A program made the position numbers and the translations under genes. 64,000 nucleotides of DNA from CADEED01 sp963842515 (GTDB taxonomy: Bacteria; Pseudomonadota; Gammaproteobacteria; Steroidobacterales; Steroidobacteraceae). Position 1 is the stretch's first letter, and every line of letters begins with the position of its first letter. Location of the stretch: positions 62,001 to 126,000 of the forward strand of contig CAWJGO010000005.1 of assembly GCA_963842515.1 (NCBI GenBank), written 5' to 3'. The notes beneath the pieces were generated by a model that was not told the origin of the DNA, ran no database searches, and saw only the letters and a program-made list of their open reading frames with translations. This document shows, piece by piece, positions 15,842-24,701 of this stretch.

Positions 15842-16206
15842 TCCAGCTACAAACCATGCTCAATGCCGCTGACAACAGCGGTGCCCGCACGTTGATGTGC
15901 ATCAAGGTGCTCGGCGGTACCCGCCGGCGCTACGCGCAGGTCGGCGACGTTATCAAGGTGTCCATCAAGGACGCGATTCCGCGCGGCAAGGTCAAGAAGG
16001 GTGAGGTTTATGACGCCGTCGTCGTGCGCACCAAGCGTGGCGTGCGCCGCGCCGATGGCTCGCTGCTGCGCTTCGACACCAACGCCGCGGTGCTGCTGAC
16101 CACCAAGCTCGAGCCGGTCGGCACGCGCATCTTCGGACCCGTCACGCGCGAGCTGCGCACCGAGCGGTTCATGAAGATCGTGTCGCTCGCGCCAGAAGTG
16201 CTCTGA
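15838..16206 (+). CDS. rplN: 50S ribosomal protein L14
   Basis: 122 residues starting MIQLQTMLNAADNSGART, with VIKVSIKDAIPRGKVKKGEV and GTRIFGPVTRELR, the invariant L14 blocks. The start is taken at ATG 15838, inside the rpsQ stop (ATGA). Confidence 0.97.
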   Translation: MIQLQTMLNAADNSGARTLMCIKVLGGTRRRYAQVGDVIKVSIKDAIPRGKVKKGEVYDAVVVRTKRGVRRADGSLLRFDTNAAVLLTTKLEPVGTRIFGPVTRELRTERFMKIVSLAPEVL

Positions 16207-16215
16207 GGTAGAGAC

Positions 16216-16536
16216 ATGAACAAGATTCGTAAAGGCGACACGGTCGTCGTGTTGTCGGGCAAGGACAAGGGCCGTCAGGGCACCGTGCTGCTCGTCGATG
16301 GTGAGAAGGTCACCGTCGAGAACATCAACAAGGCGAAGAAACATCAGAAGCCGCGCCAGGGCAAGCAGGCTCCGGTGCCGGGCGGAATCGTCGACAAGGC
16401 GATGCCGCTGCACATTTCCAAGGTCGCGATCTGGAACGTGGGCTCCAAGAAGGCTGATCGGGTCGGCATCAAGCAGCTGAACGACGGCAAGCGTGTGCGG
16501 TTTTTCAAGTCCAATGGCGAAGTGATCGACGCCTGA
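16216..16536 (+). CDS. rplX: 50S ribosomal protein L24
   Basis: 106 residues. The KOW motif IRKGDTVVVLSGKDKGRQG starts the protein, followed by GGIVDKAMPLHISKVAIWN. L24 initiates large-subunit assembly and lies near the exit tunnel. A GAGGTAGAG site precedes ATG 16216. Confidence 0.97.
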   Translation: MNKIRKGDTVVVLSGKDKGRQGTVLLVDGEKVTVENINKAKKHQKPRQGKQAPVPGGIVDKAMPLHISKVAIWNVGSKKADRVGIKQLNDGKRVRFFKSNGEVIDA

Positions 16537-16570
16537 CAGGCGCCGATATCAGCGTAAGGAATAGGCAGTA

Positions 16571-17110
16571 ATGGCCAGGTTAAAAGACTTTTACAAAGAG
16601 ACGGTGGTGCCGAAGCTCACCAAGGATCTGGGCGTGAAGAACGCCATGCAGGTCCCGAAGCTCGTCAAGATCACGGTGAACATGGGCGTGGGTGAAGCTG
16701 TGGCCGACCGCAAGGTCATGGACGCGGCGGTGGCCGACCTCACCAAGATCACCGGCCAGAAGCCGAAGCTTTGCATGTCGAAGAAGTCGATCGCGTCGTT
16801 CAAGGTTCGCGAGAACCTGGCAATCGGCACCAAGGTGACGCTGCGCGGCGAACGCATGTGGGAGTTCTTCGATCGTCTGGTGACGATCGCGATTCCCCGC
16901 ATCCGTGACTTCCGCGGCATCAACCCGCGCTCTTTCGATGGCCGCGGCAACTTCAGCCTCGGCATCAAGGAACAGATCATTTTCCCGGAAATCCAGTACG
17001 ACCAGATCGATCAGCTCCGGGGAATGGACATCACGATTACGACGACGGCGAAGGATGACAAGCAGGGCCGCGCCCTGCTCAGCGCCTTCAATTTCCCGTT
17101 CCGCAAGTAA
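16571..17110 (+). CDS. rplE: 50S ribosomal protein L5
   Basis: 179 residues. VPKLVKITVNMGVGEAVADRK, the loop FRGINPRSFDGRGNFSLGIKEQ and MDITITTTAKDDKQGRALLSAFNFPF identify L5, which binds 5S rRNA. Spacing of 34 nt from rplX with AAGGA upstream. Confidence 0.97.
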   Translation: MARLKDFYKETVVPKLTKDLGVKNAMQVPKLVKITVNMGVGEAVADRKVMDAAVADLTKITGQKPKLCMSKKSIASFKVRENLAIGTKVTLRGERMWEFFDRLVTIAIPRIRDFRGINPRSFDGRGNFSLGIKEQIIFPEIQYDQIDQLRGMDITITTTAKDDKQGRALLSAFNFPFRK

Positions 17111-17123
17111 GGAACCATAGGGT

Positions 17124-17429
17124 ATGGCCAAGACAAACATGGTCGAGCGCGAGAAGCGTCGCGCCAAGATCGTGAAAAAATATGCGGCGAAGCGCGCTCT
17201 GCTGAAAGAGCTCATTCGCAGCCCGAAGACCAATCCGGAAGTGCGTGCCGACGCGCAGCAGAAGTTGCAGAAGCTTCCGCGCGACGCCAGCCCCTCCCGC
17301 GGTCGCAACCGTTGCGCGATCACTGGCCGCTCACGCGGCGTGTACCGAAGGTTCGGTCTGTCGCGCGTGAAGGTCCGTGAAGCGGTTGGACGCGGCGAGT
17401 TGCCGGGCGTTTCCAAGGCGAGCTGGTAG
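17124..17429 (+). CDS. rpsN: 30S ribosomal protein S14 (zinc-free form)
   Basis: 101 residues. RNRCAITGRSRGVYRRFGLSR has a single cysteine and no CxxC pairs, so this is the long zinc-independent S14 form, while the neighbouring L36 keeps its zinc ligands. Confidence 0.97.
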   Translation: MAKTNMVEREKRRAKIVKKYAAKRALLKELIRSPKTNPEVRADAQQKLQKLPRDASPSRGRNRCAITGRSRGVYRRFGLSRVKVREAVGRGELPGVSKASW

Positions 17430-17440
17430 GAGCGAATGGC

Positions 17441-17836
17441 ATGAGCATGACTGATCCCATTGCCGATCTCCTGACCCGCATCCGCAACGCGCAGATGGCG
17501 CGCAAGCCGGACGTATCGGTGTCCTCTTCGAAACTGAAGCAGGCGCTGGTCAAGGTTCTGAAGGACGAAGGCTACGTTGCCGGTTTCCACACCGCGACCG
17601 AAGGCGTGAAACACACGCTGACGATCGAGCTGAAGTACTACGAAGGCCGCCCCGTGATCGACCGCCTCGAGCGTGTCTCGCGTCCCGGCCTGCGTATCTA
17701 CCGCAGCAAGACCGAGCTGCCGAAAATCCAGGGCGGTCTCGGTACCGCGATCGTCTCCACGCCGAAAGGGGTGATGACGGACAAACAGGCGCGGGCAATC
17801 GGGCAGGGCGGCGAAGTCCTCTGCATCGTGGCCTAA
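17441..17836 (+). CDS. rpsH: 30S ribosomal protein S8
   Basis: 131 residues. DPIADLLTRIRNAQMARKPDVSV and the C-terminal block GLGTAIVSTPKGVMTDKQAR identify S8. In E. coli S8 represses the spc operon through the rplE message; no matching site was verified here. Confidence 0.97.
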   Translation: MSMTDPIADLLTRIRNAQMARKPDVSVSSSKLKQALVKVLKDEGYVAGFHTATEGVKHTLTIELKYYEGRPVIDRLERVSRPGLRIYRSKTELPKIQGGLGTAIVSTPKGVMTDKQARAIGQGGEVLCIVA

Positions 17837-17849
17837 AGAGAGAAGTGCT

Positions 17850-18377
17850 ATGAGTCGAGTTGCAAAACGACCCGTCGACCTGCCCACAGGCGTCACCGCC
17901 ACCGTGGCGGCGAACACGATCAAGGTCAAAGGCGCCAAGGGCGAGCTCAGCCTCGTCGTCGCCGATGGTGTAAGTGTCGAGCAGAAGGACAAGACTCTGG
18001 TCTGCGCCTATGCGACCGACGCCAGCCGCATGTCGGCCGGTGCCGCGCGCGCGCATCTGGCGAACATGGTGACGGGCGTATCGAAAGGCTACGAGCGCAA
18101 GCTCGAGCTGGTCGGCGTCGGGTACCGCGCCGCGGTGCAGGGCAAGGTCTTAGGGCTGACGCTCGGCTTCTCGCACGCCGTCAATTTCCCGATTCCGGAA
18201 GGCATCTCGATGGAGACGCCGACCCAGACCGAAATCATCATCAAGGGCATCGACCGTCAGAAGGTCGGCCAGGTCGCCGCGAAGATTCGCGGCATTCGTC
18301 CGCCGGAGCCTTACAAGGGCAAGGGCGTTCGCTACTCAGGCGAGCAGATCGTCATGAAGGAGGGCAAGAAGAAGTAA
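17850..18377 (+). CDS. rplF: 50S ribosomal protein L6
   Basis: 175 residues. SRVAKRPVDLPTGVTATV and the C-terminal domain GIDRQKVGQVAAKIRGIRPPEPYKGKGVRY are diagnostic for L6 near the GTPase centre. Confidence 0.97.
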   Translation: MSRVAKRPVDLPTGVTATVAANTIKVKGAKGELSLVVADGVSVEQKDKTLVCAYATDASRMSAGAARAHLANMVTGVSKGYERKLELVGVGYRAAVQGKVLGLTLGFSHAVNFPIPEGISMETPTQTEIIIKGIDRQKVGQVAAKIRGIRPPEPYKGKGVRYSGEQIVMKEGKKK

Positions 18378-18392
18378 TTCTTCGGCACTCAT

Positions 18393-18752
18393 ATGCAGAT
18401 CACCAAGAAAGAGCGGCGCCAGCGCCGCGCCATCAAGACCCGAATGAAGATTCGCGAGCTGGGCGTTGCCCGTCTCACGGTTCATCGGACGCCGCAGCAC
18501 ATCTATGCGCAGGTGTTCGATTCGCAGGGCTCCAAAGTTCTCGCCACGGCCTCGACCGTGCAGGAGAAGGTCGCCAAGGGTCTCAAGGGCACCGGCAACG
18601 TTGCAGCGGCGGCAGCCGTCGGCACTGCTATTGCTGAAGCCGCCAAGGCCGCGGGCATCACCAAGGTCGCGTTCGATCGCGCGGGCTTCATGTATCACGG
18701 CCGCGTCAAAGCGCTGGCCGATGCCGCGCGTGAAGCCGGCTTAGAGTTTTAA
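18393..18752 (+). CDS. rplR: 50S ribosomal protein L18
   Basis: 119 residues. LGVARLTVHRTPQHIYAQVFD and KVAFDRAGFMYHGRVKALADAAREAGLEF match L18, the 5S rRNA-binding protein, with a basic N-terminal tail. Confidence 0.97.
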   Translation: MQITKKERRQRRAIKTRMKIRELGVARLTVHRTPQHIYAQVFDSQGSKVLATASTVQEKVAKGLKGTGNVAAAAAVGTAIAEAAKAAGITKVAFDRAGFMYHGRVKALADAAREAGLEF

Positions 18753-18765
18753 CAGGACCTAACAA

Positions 18766-19275
18766 ATGGCACGACCCGACAACAAGAACCAGGCGCAGGA
18801 CGAGTTCCTCGAAAAGCTGGTTGCAGTCAATCGCACGGCCAAGGTCGTCAAAGGCGGCAGGCAGTTCGGTTTCACCGCGCTCACCGTCGTCGGCGACGGA
18901 GCTGGCCGCGTGGGCTTCGGATTCGGCAAGGCGCGTGAAGTGCCGGTCGCAATCTCCAAGGCCATGGCTCAGGCCCGCAAGAACATGGTCAACGTGGCGC
19001 TCAAGAACGACACGCTGCACTTCGCCATCAAGGGCGGGCACGGCGCGACCATGGTGTACATGCAGCCCGCGTCCGACGGTACGGGTGTCATCGCCGGTGG
19101 CGGCATGCGCGCGGTGCTCGAGTGCGCCGGTGTGCGCAACGTGCTCGCCAAGAGCTACGGCTCGCGCAACCCGATCAACGTCGTACGCGCCACGGTCAAC
19201 GCGCTGGCAAACGTGAATTCGCCGGAAACCATTGCCGCCAAGCGCGGCAAGACGTTGGAGGAAATCCTCGCGTAA
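18766..19275 (+). CDS. rpsE: 30S ribosomal protein S5
   Basis: 169 residues. VNRTAKVVKGGRQFGFTALTVVGDGAGRVGFGFGK is the S5 double-stranded RNA-binding domain, and GGGMRAVLECAGVRNVLAKSYGSRNP the decoding-site half. S5 contributes to accuracy and mRNA helicase activity. Confidence 0.97.
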   Translation: MARPDNKNQAQDEFLEKLVAVNRTAKVVKGGRQFGFTALTVVGDGAGRVGFGFGKAREVPVAISKAMAQARKNMVNVALKNDTLHFAIKGGHGATMVYMQPASDGTGVIAGGGMRAVLECAGVRNVLAKSYGSRNPINVVRATVNALANVNSPETIAAKRGKTLEEILA

Positions 19276-19294
19276 CAGCACGGGATCAACACTC

Positions 19295-19495
19295 ATGGCA
19301 AACAAACAGATCAAGGTCACGCTGGTCAAAAGCCTCGCTGGCCAGCTGAAAAATATCTCGGCGTCGGTGCGCGGCCTCGGCCTGCGCCGCCCGCATCAGA
19401 CGATCGAAGTCGCCGACACGCCGCAGAACCGCGGAATGATCGGCAAGGCCTCGCATCTGCTGAAGGTCTCGTCCCCCGTCGAAGGCGGGAAGTGA
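19295..19495 (+). CDS. rpmD: 50S ribosomal protein L30
   Basis: 66 residues beginning MANKQIKVTLVKSLAGQLK with RGLGLRRPHQTIEVADTPQNRGMI, typical L30. The start is placed at ATG 19295; the upstream open frame overlaps rpsE and is not used. Confidence 0.95.
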   Translation: MANKQIKVTLVKSLAGQLKNISASVRGLGLRRPHQTIEVADTPQNRGMIGKASHLLKVSSPVEGGK

Positions 19496-19509
19496 AAGAG
19501 AGAACACGT

Positions 19510-19986
19510 ATGACTATGCGATTGAACGACCTGAAGCCCCACCCGAACTCCCGCAAGGTGCGTCTGCGCGTGGGACGCGGTGCTTCCGCCGGCCAGGGCA
19601 AAACCTGCGGCCGCGGCGTGAAGGGTCAGCGTGCCCGCAAGGGTGGCTATCACAAGGTCGGTTTCGAGGGCGGACAGATGCCGCTGCAGCGCCGCCTGCC
19701 CAAAGTGGGCTTCCGCTCGAAGATGGCCATGGCGGAAGTGCGCCTCGACGAGCTCGCCAAGCTTGACGGCACGGTCGTCGATATCGAGGCCTTGAAGAAC
19801 GCCAACATCATCCCGACATTTGCGAATCGCGCGAAAGTCGTGTTGTCCGGCGAGATCAAGAAAGCCTATTCACTCAAGGGCATAGGGGCCACCAAGGGCG
19901 CCAAAGAGGCCATCGAGAAGGCCGGTGGCACGGTCGAGGCACTGCCCGAGCAGCCGAAGCCCGAGAAGCTGAAGGCCAAGAAGTAA
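19510..19986 (+). CDS. rplO: 50S ribosomal protein L15
   Basis: 158 residues. MRLNDLKPHPNSRKVRLRVGRG, then GKTCGRGVKGQRARKG and FEGGQMPLQRRLPK identify L15, a late assembly protein. ATG 19510 follows a GAGAGA site; ATG 19516 gives the more standard N-terminus. The tail is rich in Pro and Lys. Confidence 0.95.
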   Translation: MTMRLNDLKPHPNSRKVRLRVGRGASAGQGKTCGRGVKGQRARKGGYHKVGFEGGQMPLQRRLPKVGFRSKMAMAEVRLDELAKLDGTVVDIEALKNANIIPTFANRAKVVLSGEIKKAYSLKGIGATKGAKEAIEKAGGTVEALPEQPKPEKLKAKK

Positions 19987-20008
19987 GCCCAGGAAACTTA
20001 GGAAAGAC

Positions 20009-21364
20009 GTGGCAGACAGCTCCTCACAGAACCCGGCATCGGTACTCGGCGACGCAGCGCGTTTCGGCGACGTACGCAAGCGCCTGCTGTTTCTGATCGC
20101 GGGTCTGGTCGTCTATCGCATCGGCACCTACATACCCGTGCCGGGCATCGACCCTGAGCGTGTCGCCAGTTTCTTCAAAGACAACGCCGAGACTATCTTC
20201 GGCATCGTCAACATGTTCTCGGGCGGTGCGCTCGAGCGCCTGTCCATCTTCACCATGGGCGTCATGCCCTACATCTCCGCGTCGATCATCGTGCAGATGA
20301 TGTCGATGGTGGTCCCCACGCTGATGGAATACCGCAAGGAAGGCGAGTCCGGCCGGCGCAAGATCACCGAGATCACGCGCTACAGCACGCTCGGCCTGGC
20401 GCTGTTCCAGTCGTTCGTCACGGCCAATGGCCTGCAGGCGCAGGGCATGGTCATCGCCCCGGGCTGGCAGTTCCTGTTCGTGGCCGTGGTCACCATGACC
20501 ACGGGTGCCATGTTCCTCATGTGGTTGGGTGAGCAGATCACCGAGCGCGGCGTGGGTAACGGCATTTCGATGATCATCCTCGGCGGTATCGTCGCCGGAT
20601 TCCCAGGCGCCATAGGCCGCACGGTCGAGCAGATCAACACCGGTGAAATGAGTGGCCTGCTGGCCATCGTGCTTATTGTTGTCGTTCTGGCAGTTACCGC
20701 TTTCTGCGTGTTCGTCGAGCGGGCGCAGCGCCGCATTCCGGTGGACTACGCCAAGCGCCAGGTGGGCCGCCGCATGTACGCCGGCCAGACCACGCACCTG
20801 CCGTTCAAGCTCAACATGTCGGGCGTCATTCCGCCGATCTTCGCCTCGAGCCTGCTGCTGTTCCCGGCGACGATCGCCGGTTTTGCCGGTCAGAACACTG
20901 ACACCTGGTGGGGCAACGCGCTGGGCTCTTTCTCGGCCACGTTCGGTTACGGCCAGCCGGCGCACATCACGGCTTACGCCGTGCTCATCATCTTCTTCTG
21001 CTTCTTCTACACGGCGCTGGTATTCAACGCGCGTGAGACCGCCGACAACCTCAAGAAGTCCGGCGCTTTCATCCGCGGCATCCGTCCCGGTCAGCAGACC
21101 GGCGAGTACATCGACAAGGTGCTGACGCGGCTCACGCTGTGGGGCGCGGTTTACATCACCGCGGTCTGCCTGCTTCCCGAGCTGCTGGTCGTGAGGGGCG
21201 GCGTGCCGTTCGTCTTCGGTGGCACTTCGCTGCTCATCGTGGTCGTGGTGGCCATGGATTTCTTCTCGCAGCTTCAGGCCCACCTGATGTCGCATCACTA
21301 TCCGGGTTTGCTCAAGAAGGCGAACTTGATGGGTTACGGCCGCTCGGGCGCGCCGCAAAGCTAA
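20009..21364 (+). CDS. secY: Protein translocase subunit SecY
   Basis: 451 residues with ten membrane helices. RKRLLFLIAGLVVYRIGTYIPVPGID, MGVMPYISASIIVQMM and GIRPGQQTGEYIDKVLTRLTLWGA are SecY hallmarks; the cytosolic loop 5 (RRIPVDYAKRQVG) contacts SecA and ribosomes. It forms the pore of the SecYEG channel. The start is GTG 20009 with AGGAAAG upstream. Confidence 0.97.
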   Translation: MADSSSQNPASVLGDAARFGDVRKRLLFLIAGLVVYRIGTYIPVPGIDPERVASFFKDNAETIFGIVNMFSGGALERLSIFTMGVMPYISASIIVQMMSMVVPTLMEYRKEGESGRRKITEITRYSTLGLALFQSFVTANGLQAQGMVIAPGWQFLFVAVVTMTTGAMFLMWLGEQITERGVGNGISMIILGGIVAGFPGAIGRTVEQINTGEMSGLLAIVLIVVVLAVTAFCVFVERAQRRIPVDYAKRQVGRRMYAGQTTHLPFKLNMSGVIPPIFASSLLLFPATIAGFAGQNTDTWWGNALGSFSATFGYGQPAHITAYAVLIIFFCFFYTALVFNARETADNLKKSGAFIRGIRPGQQTGEYIDKVLTRLTLWGAVYITAVCLLPELLVVRGGVPFVFGGTSLLIVVVVAMDFFSQLQAHLMSHHYPGLLKKANLMGYGRSGAPQS

Positions 21365-21382
21365 TTTTCAGGACTTATAAAC

Positions 21383-21496
21383 ATGAAAGTACGTCCCTCG
21401 GTTAAGAAGATCTGCAAGAACTGCAAGATCGTGCGACGTCGCGGCGTCGTCTACGTCATTTGCGCAGACCCCCGCCACAAGCAGCGCCAAGGCTAA
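21383..21496 (+). CDS. rpmJ: 50S ribosomal protein L36 (zinc-binding form)
   Basis: A 37-residue gene read directly from the bases: MKVRPSVKKICKNCKIVRRR at the start, zinc ligands Cys11, Cys14, Cys27 and His32, and RHKQRQG at the end. Its place between secY and rpsM is canonical. Confidence 0.95.
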   Translation: MKVRPSVKKICKNCKIVRRRGVVYVICADPRHKQRQG

Positions 21497-21511
21497 GAGA
21501 AGGTATCGAAC

Positions 21512-21892
21512 ATGGCACGTATTGCCGGCATCAACATTCCGATGAACAAGCACGTGGTCATCGGCCTCACGCACATCTTCGGTGTGGGTCGTTCGCGCGC
21601 CAAGGACATCTGCGCCTCGACGGGTATCGCGCCGACCACCAAGGTGAAGGATCTCACCGAGGTCGAAGTGAACGCGATCCGTTCGGCCCTCGCCAAGACC
21701 GCGGTCGAAGGCGACCTGCGCCGCGAGAACTCGATGAACATCAAGCGGCTCATGGATCTCGGCGCGTATCGCGGCATCCGTCATCGCAAGGGCCTGCCGG
21801 TCCGAGGCCAGCGCACGCGTACCAACGCGCGCACTCGCAAGGGCCCGCGCAAGCAGGCAGTGAAGTTGAACGCTCCTCCGGGCAAGGTGTAA
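21512..21892 (+). CDS. rpsM: 30S ribosomal protein S13
   Basis: 126 residues. MARIAGINIPMNKHVVIGLTHIFGVG and the C-terminal RGQRTRTNARTRKGPRK that touches P-site tRNA identify S13. First gene of the alpha part; in E. coli S4 represses translation here. Confidence 0.97.
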   Translation: MARIAGINIPMNKHVVIGLTHIFGVGRSRAKDICASTGIAPTTKVKDLTEVEVNAIRSALAKTAVEGDLRRENSMNIKRLMDLGAYRGIRHRKGLPVRGQRTRTNARTRKGPRKQAVKLNAPPGKV

Positions 21893-21898
21893 GAGATC

Positions 21899-22351
21899 AT
21901 GGCTGACGAGAAACAAACCAAAGACGCCGCGGCTCCTGCTGCTGGCGGCGCCGCCGGCGCCGCTGCCGCGGGTGGCCCGAAGAAGCCGAAGAAGGCACGC
22001 AAGAACGTGCTCGACGGCATCGCGCACGTGCACGCGTCGTTCAACAACACCATCATCACGATCACCGATCGCCAGGGAAACACGCTGTCCTGGGCGACCT
22101 CGGGTGGGTGCGGCTTCCGCGGTTCGCGCAAGTCCACGCCGTTCGCGGCGCAGGTCGCGGCCGAGAAGGCCGGCAACGCGGCGCAGGAACACGGCGTGAA
22201 GAACGTCGAAGTGCGCGTCGGTGGTCCAGGACCGGGTCGCGAGTCGGCGGTGCGTGCCCTGAACGCCTGCGGCTTGAAGATCACCAGCATTTCAGACATC
22301 ACGCCGATTCCGCACAACGGCTGCCGCCCGCCCAAAAAGCGCCGCGTCTAG
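21899..22351 (+). CDS. rpsK: 30S ribosomal protein S11 with Ala/Gly N-terminal extension
   Basis: 150 residues (E. coli 129). After a low-complexity Ala/Gly/Lys N-terminus the conserved fold starts near residue 37 (NVLDGIAHVHASFNNTIITI) and ends SISDITPIPHNGCRPPKKRRV. S11 shapes the platform near the E-site. The start lies 6 nt after the rpsM stop, so the extension is probably translated. Confidence 0.96.
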   Translation: MADEKQTKDAAAPAAGGAAGAAAAGGPKKPKKARKNVLDGIAHVHASFNNTIITITDRQGNTLSWATSGGCGFRGSRKSTPFAAQVAAEKAGNAAQEHGVKNVEVRVGGPGPGRESAVRALNACGLKITSISDITPIPHNGCRPPKKRRV

Positions 22352-22367
22352 AGCAGGAACCCAACAA

Positions 22368-22991
22368 ATGGCACGATACATCGGTCCCAAGTGCAAACTC
22401 GCGCGTCGCGAAGGCACTGATCTTTTCCTGAAGAGCGGCGTGAAGCCGCTCGAGAGCAAGTGCAAGTTCCAGGTGCCGCCAGGCGGCATCAAGGGCGAGC
22501 GCAAGCAGCGCCTGTCGGACTACGGTCTGCAGCTGCGTGAAAAACAGAAATTACGCCGCATGTACGGTGTGCTCGAGCGCCAGTTCTCGAACTACTACGT
22601 CGAAGCGGCGCGCCGCACCGGCTCCTCGGGTGAGAACCTGCTGAAGCTGCTCGAGTGCCGTCTCGACAACGTGGTGTATCGCATGGGCTTCGCCTCGACG
22701 CGCTCGGAAGCGCGCCAGCTGGTGTCGCACAAGTCGATCGCCGTGAACGACGGCGTCGTCACCATCGCCTCGTACCAGTGCAAGGCCGGCGACATCATCA
22801 CGGTGCGCGAGAAGGCCAAGAAGCAGCTGCGTATCCAGAGCGCGATGCAGATCGCGACGCAGGTAGGTCTGCCCGAGTGGGTGGACGTGAACAGCACGGA
22901 GTTCCGTGGCGTGTTCAAGTCGGTGCCGGGACGGGATGAAATCCTGCCGGACATCAACGAGAACCTCGTCGTCGAGCTCTACTCGAAGTAA
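22368..22991 (+). CDS. rpsD: 30S ribosomal protein S4
   Basis: 207 residues. MARYIGPKCKLARREGTDLFLKSG and the S4 RNA-binding domain (LECRLDNVVYRMGFASTRSEARQLVSHKSI) are clear. S4 nucleates 30S assembly and is an autogenous repressor in enterobacteria. Confidence 0.97.
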   Translation: MARYIGPKCKLARREGTDLFLKSGVKPLESKCKFQVPPGGIKGERKQRLSDYGLQLREKQKLRRMYGVLERQFSNYYVEAARRTGSSGENLLKLLECRLDNVVYRMGFASTRSEARQLVSHKSIAVNDGVVTIASYQCKAGDIITVREKAKKQLRIQSAMQIATQVGLPEWVDVNSTEFRGVFKSVPGRDEILPDINENLVVELYSK

Positions 22992-23004
22992 TTGATTTTC
23001 TCGG

Positions 23005-23024
23005 ACCCGCCGTCTTCGGCGGGT
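23005..23024 (+). promoter_or_regulatory. Hairpin between rpsD and rpoA
   Basis: An 8-bp perfect stem ACCCGCCG/CGGCGGGT with a TCTT loop, followed by TGAAAG and not a T run. Located 32 nt before rpoA, it may tune rpoA expression by partial termination or processing. Confidence 0.55.
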
Positions 23025-23055
23025 TGAAAGTGGCGCGCGAGCGCCTGAGGTAGTT

Positions 23056-24060
23056 ATGCAAGGTTCAGTCAGCGAATTTTTGAAGCCTCGTGTGGTCAAG
23101 GTGCAGCCCACGGCCCCACGCCAGGCGCGCGTCGTCATCGAACCGTTCGAGCGCGGCTTCGGCCACACGCTCGGTAACGCGCTGCGCCGCGTATTGCTGT
23201 CGTCCATGCCGGGCGCGGCAATCACCGAAGTCGAAATCGAAGGCGTGCTCCATGAGTACACCTCCATCGAAGGCGTGCAGGAAGACGTCGTCGACATCCT
23301 GCTGAACCTGAAGCAGGTTGCCCTCAAGATGCACACGCGCGATAGCGCTGAGCTGCGCTTGTCGAAGAAAGGCCCCGGACCGGTGACCGCCGGTGACATC
23401 CACACGGACCATGACATCGAAGTCGTGAACCCGGAGCTGGTGCTCGCCAACCTCACGAAGGCCGGCGAACTGACGATGACGCTGCGCGTTGAACGCGGCC
23501 GTGGCTATCGCCCGGCGCTGAATCGCGCTGCGTTCGAAGAGCAGAGCCGTCCGATCGGCCGCCTGCAGTTGGACGCGTCCTTCTCGCCCGTGCGTCGCGT
23601 GACCTACATGGTCGATGCCGCGCGCGTCGAACAGCGTACCGACCTCGACAAGCTAGTGATCGACATCGAGACCAACGGCACGATCGACGCGGAAGAAGCC
23701 ATTCGCCGCGCCGGCGGCATCCTCAAGGACCAGCTGTCGGTGTTCGTGGATCTGCAGGGTGAAGAAGAAGCCTCCACCAAGGTTTCCGAGATGCAGTTCG
23801 ACCCGCTGCTGCTGCGGCCCGTCGACGAGCTCGAGCTCACCGTGCGTTCCGCCAACTGCTTGAAGGCCGAGAACATCCACTACATCGGCGACCTCGTGCA
23901 GCGCACGGAAGTCGAGCTGCTTCGCACGCCGAACCTCGGCAAGAAGTCGCTGACCGAGATCAAGGAAGTGCTGCAGAGCCACGGTCTCATGCTCGGCATG
24001 CGGCTGGACGGCTGGCCGCCCGCGGGTCTCAAGCACGATGCCGATCGCGGAATGATCTGA
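23056..24060 (+). CDS. rpoA: DNA-directed RNA polymerase subunit alpha
   Basis: 334 residues. The N-terminal dimerisation domain (FERGFGHTLGNALRRVLLSSMPGAAITEVEI) is followed by a linker near residue 240 and the C-terminal domain (VRSANCLKAENIHYIGDLV, then LRTPNLGKKSLTEIKEVL), whose arginine binds UP elements. GAGG upstream supports ATG 23056. Normal length. Confidence 0.97.
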   Translation: MQGSVSEFLKPRVVKVQPTAPRQARVVIEPFERGFGHTLGNALRRVLLSSMPGAAITEVEIEGVLHEYTSIEGVQEDVVDILLNLKQVALKMHTRDSAELRLSKKGPGPVTAGDIHTDHDIEVVNPELVLANLTKAGELTMTLRVERGRGYRPALNRAAFEEQSRPIGRLQLDASFSPVRRVTYMVDAARVEQRTDLDKLVIDIETNGTIDAEEAIRRAGGILKDQLSVFVDLQGEEEASTKVSEMQFDPLLLRPVDELELTVRSANCLKAENIHYIGDLVQRTEVELLRTPNLGKKSLTEIKEVLQSHGLMLGMRLDGWPPAGLKHDADRGMI

Positions 24061-24089
24061 AAGAATAGTTAGGGTTAGGTAGAAGTCTT

Positions 24090-24677
24090 ATGCGTCATCA
24101 TCTTTCCGGACGTCAGCTGTCGCGCAACAGCTCCCACCGCCACGCGCTGCTGCGCAGCCTGTCGGTGTCGCTGCTGCGTCACGAGACCATCCGCACCACC
24201 ATCCCGAAGGCCAAAGAGCTTCGTCGCGTGGTCGAGCCGTTGATCACCCTCGGCAAGGAAGACAGCGAGTCAAATCGCCGTCTCGCGTTCTCGCGCCTGC
24301 GCGATTCCGAGATCGTCGCCAAGCTGTTCGACACCATTGGCCCGCGCTTCAAGGCGCGTCCGGGTGGCTACACGCGCATCCTGCACATGGCGCCGCGTCC
24401 AGGCGACAACGCCCCGATGGCGTTGATGCAGCTCGTGGAGCGTTCGGCGCCGGTTGCCGCTGACGCCGCGCCCGACGACAAGAAGGCCAAGAAGGTCGAG
24501 GCTCCGAAGGTCGACAAGGCCGAGAAGAAGGCCAAGTCCGAAGCCAAGAAGGGCCGCGAGAAGGCCGCCAAGGAAGCGAAAGCCGCCAAGGCTGTCGAGA
24601 AGAAGGCCGCCAAGAAGACTGGCGTCGTGGCCAAGAAGAAGAAAGCCGCTCCGAAGAAGAAGAAATCTTCGAAGTAG
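24090..24677 (+). CDS. rplQ: 50S ribosomal protein L17 with about 65-residue Lys/Ala C-terminal extension
   Basis: 195 residues against 127 in E. coli. The first 125 or so residues are normal L17 (MRHHLSGRQLSRNSSHRHALLRSL, RPGGYTRILHMAPRPGDNAPMA). The remainder is a highly basic Lys/Ala/Glu run ending KKKKSSK. It is followed closely by a strong terminator, so the long frame is the true end of the operon. Confidence 0.96.
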   Translation: MRHHLSGRQLSRNSSHRHALLRSLSVSLLRHETIRTTIPKAKELRRVVEPLITLGKEDSESNRRLAFSRLRDSEIVAKLFDTIGPRFKARPGGYTRILHMAPRPGDNAPMALMQLVERSAPVAADAAPDDKKAKKVEAPKVDKAEKKAKSEAKKGREKAAKEAKAAKAVEKKAAKKTGVVAKKKKAAPKKKKSSK

Positions 24678-24701
24678 TTCGTCTCCTCAAAGTGATCTGA
24701 G

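Noticed and set aside
20024..21358. 444-codon minus-strand frame opposite secY
   Set aside because: Arises from codon bias in secY; the His/Asp/Arg-rich translation is typical of antisense shadows.
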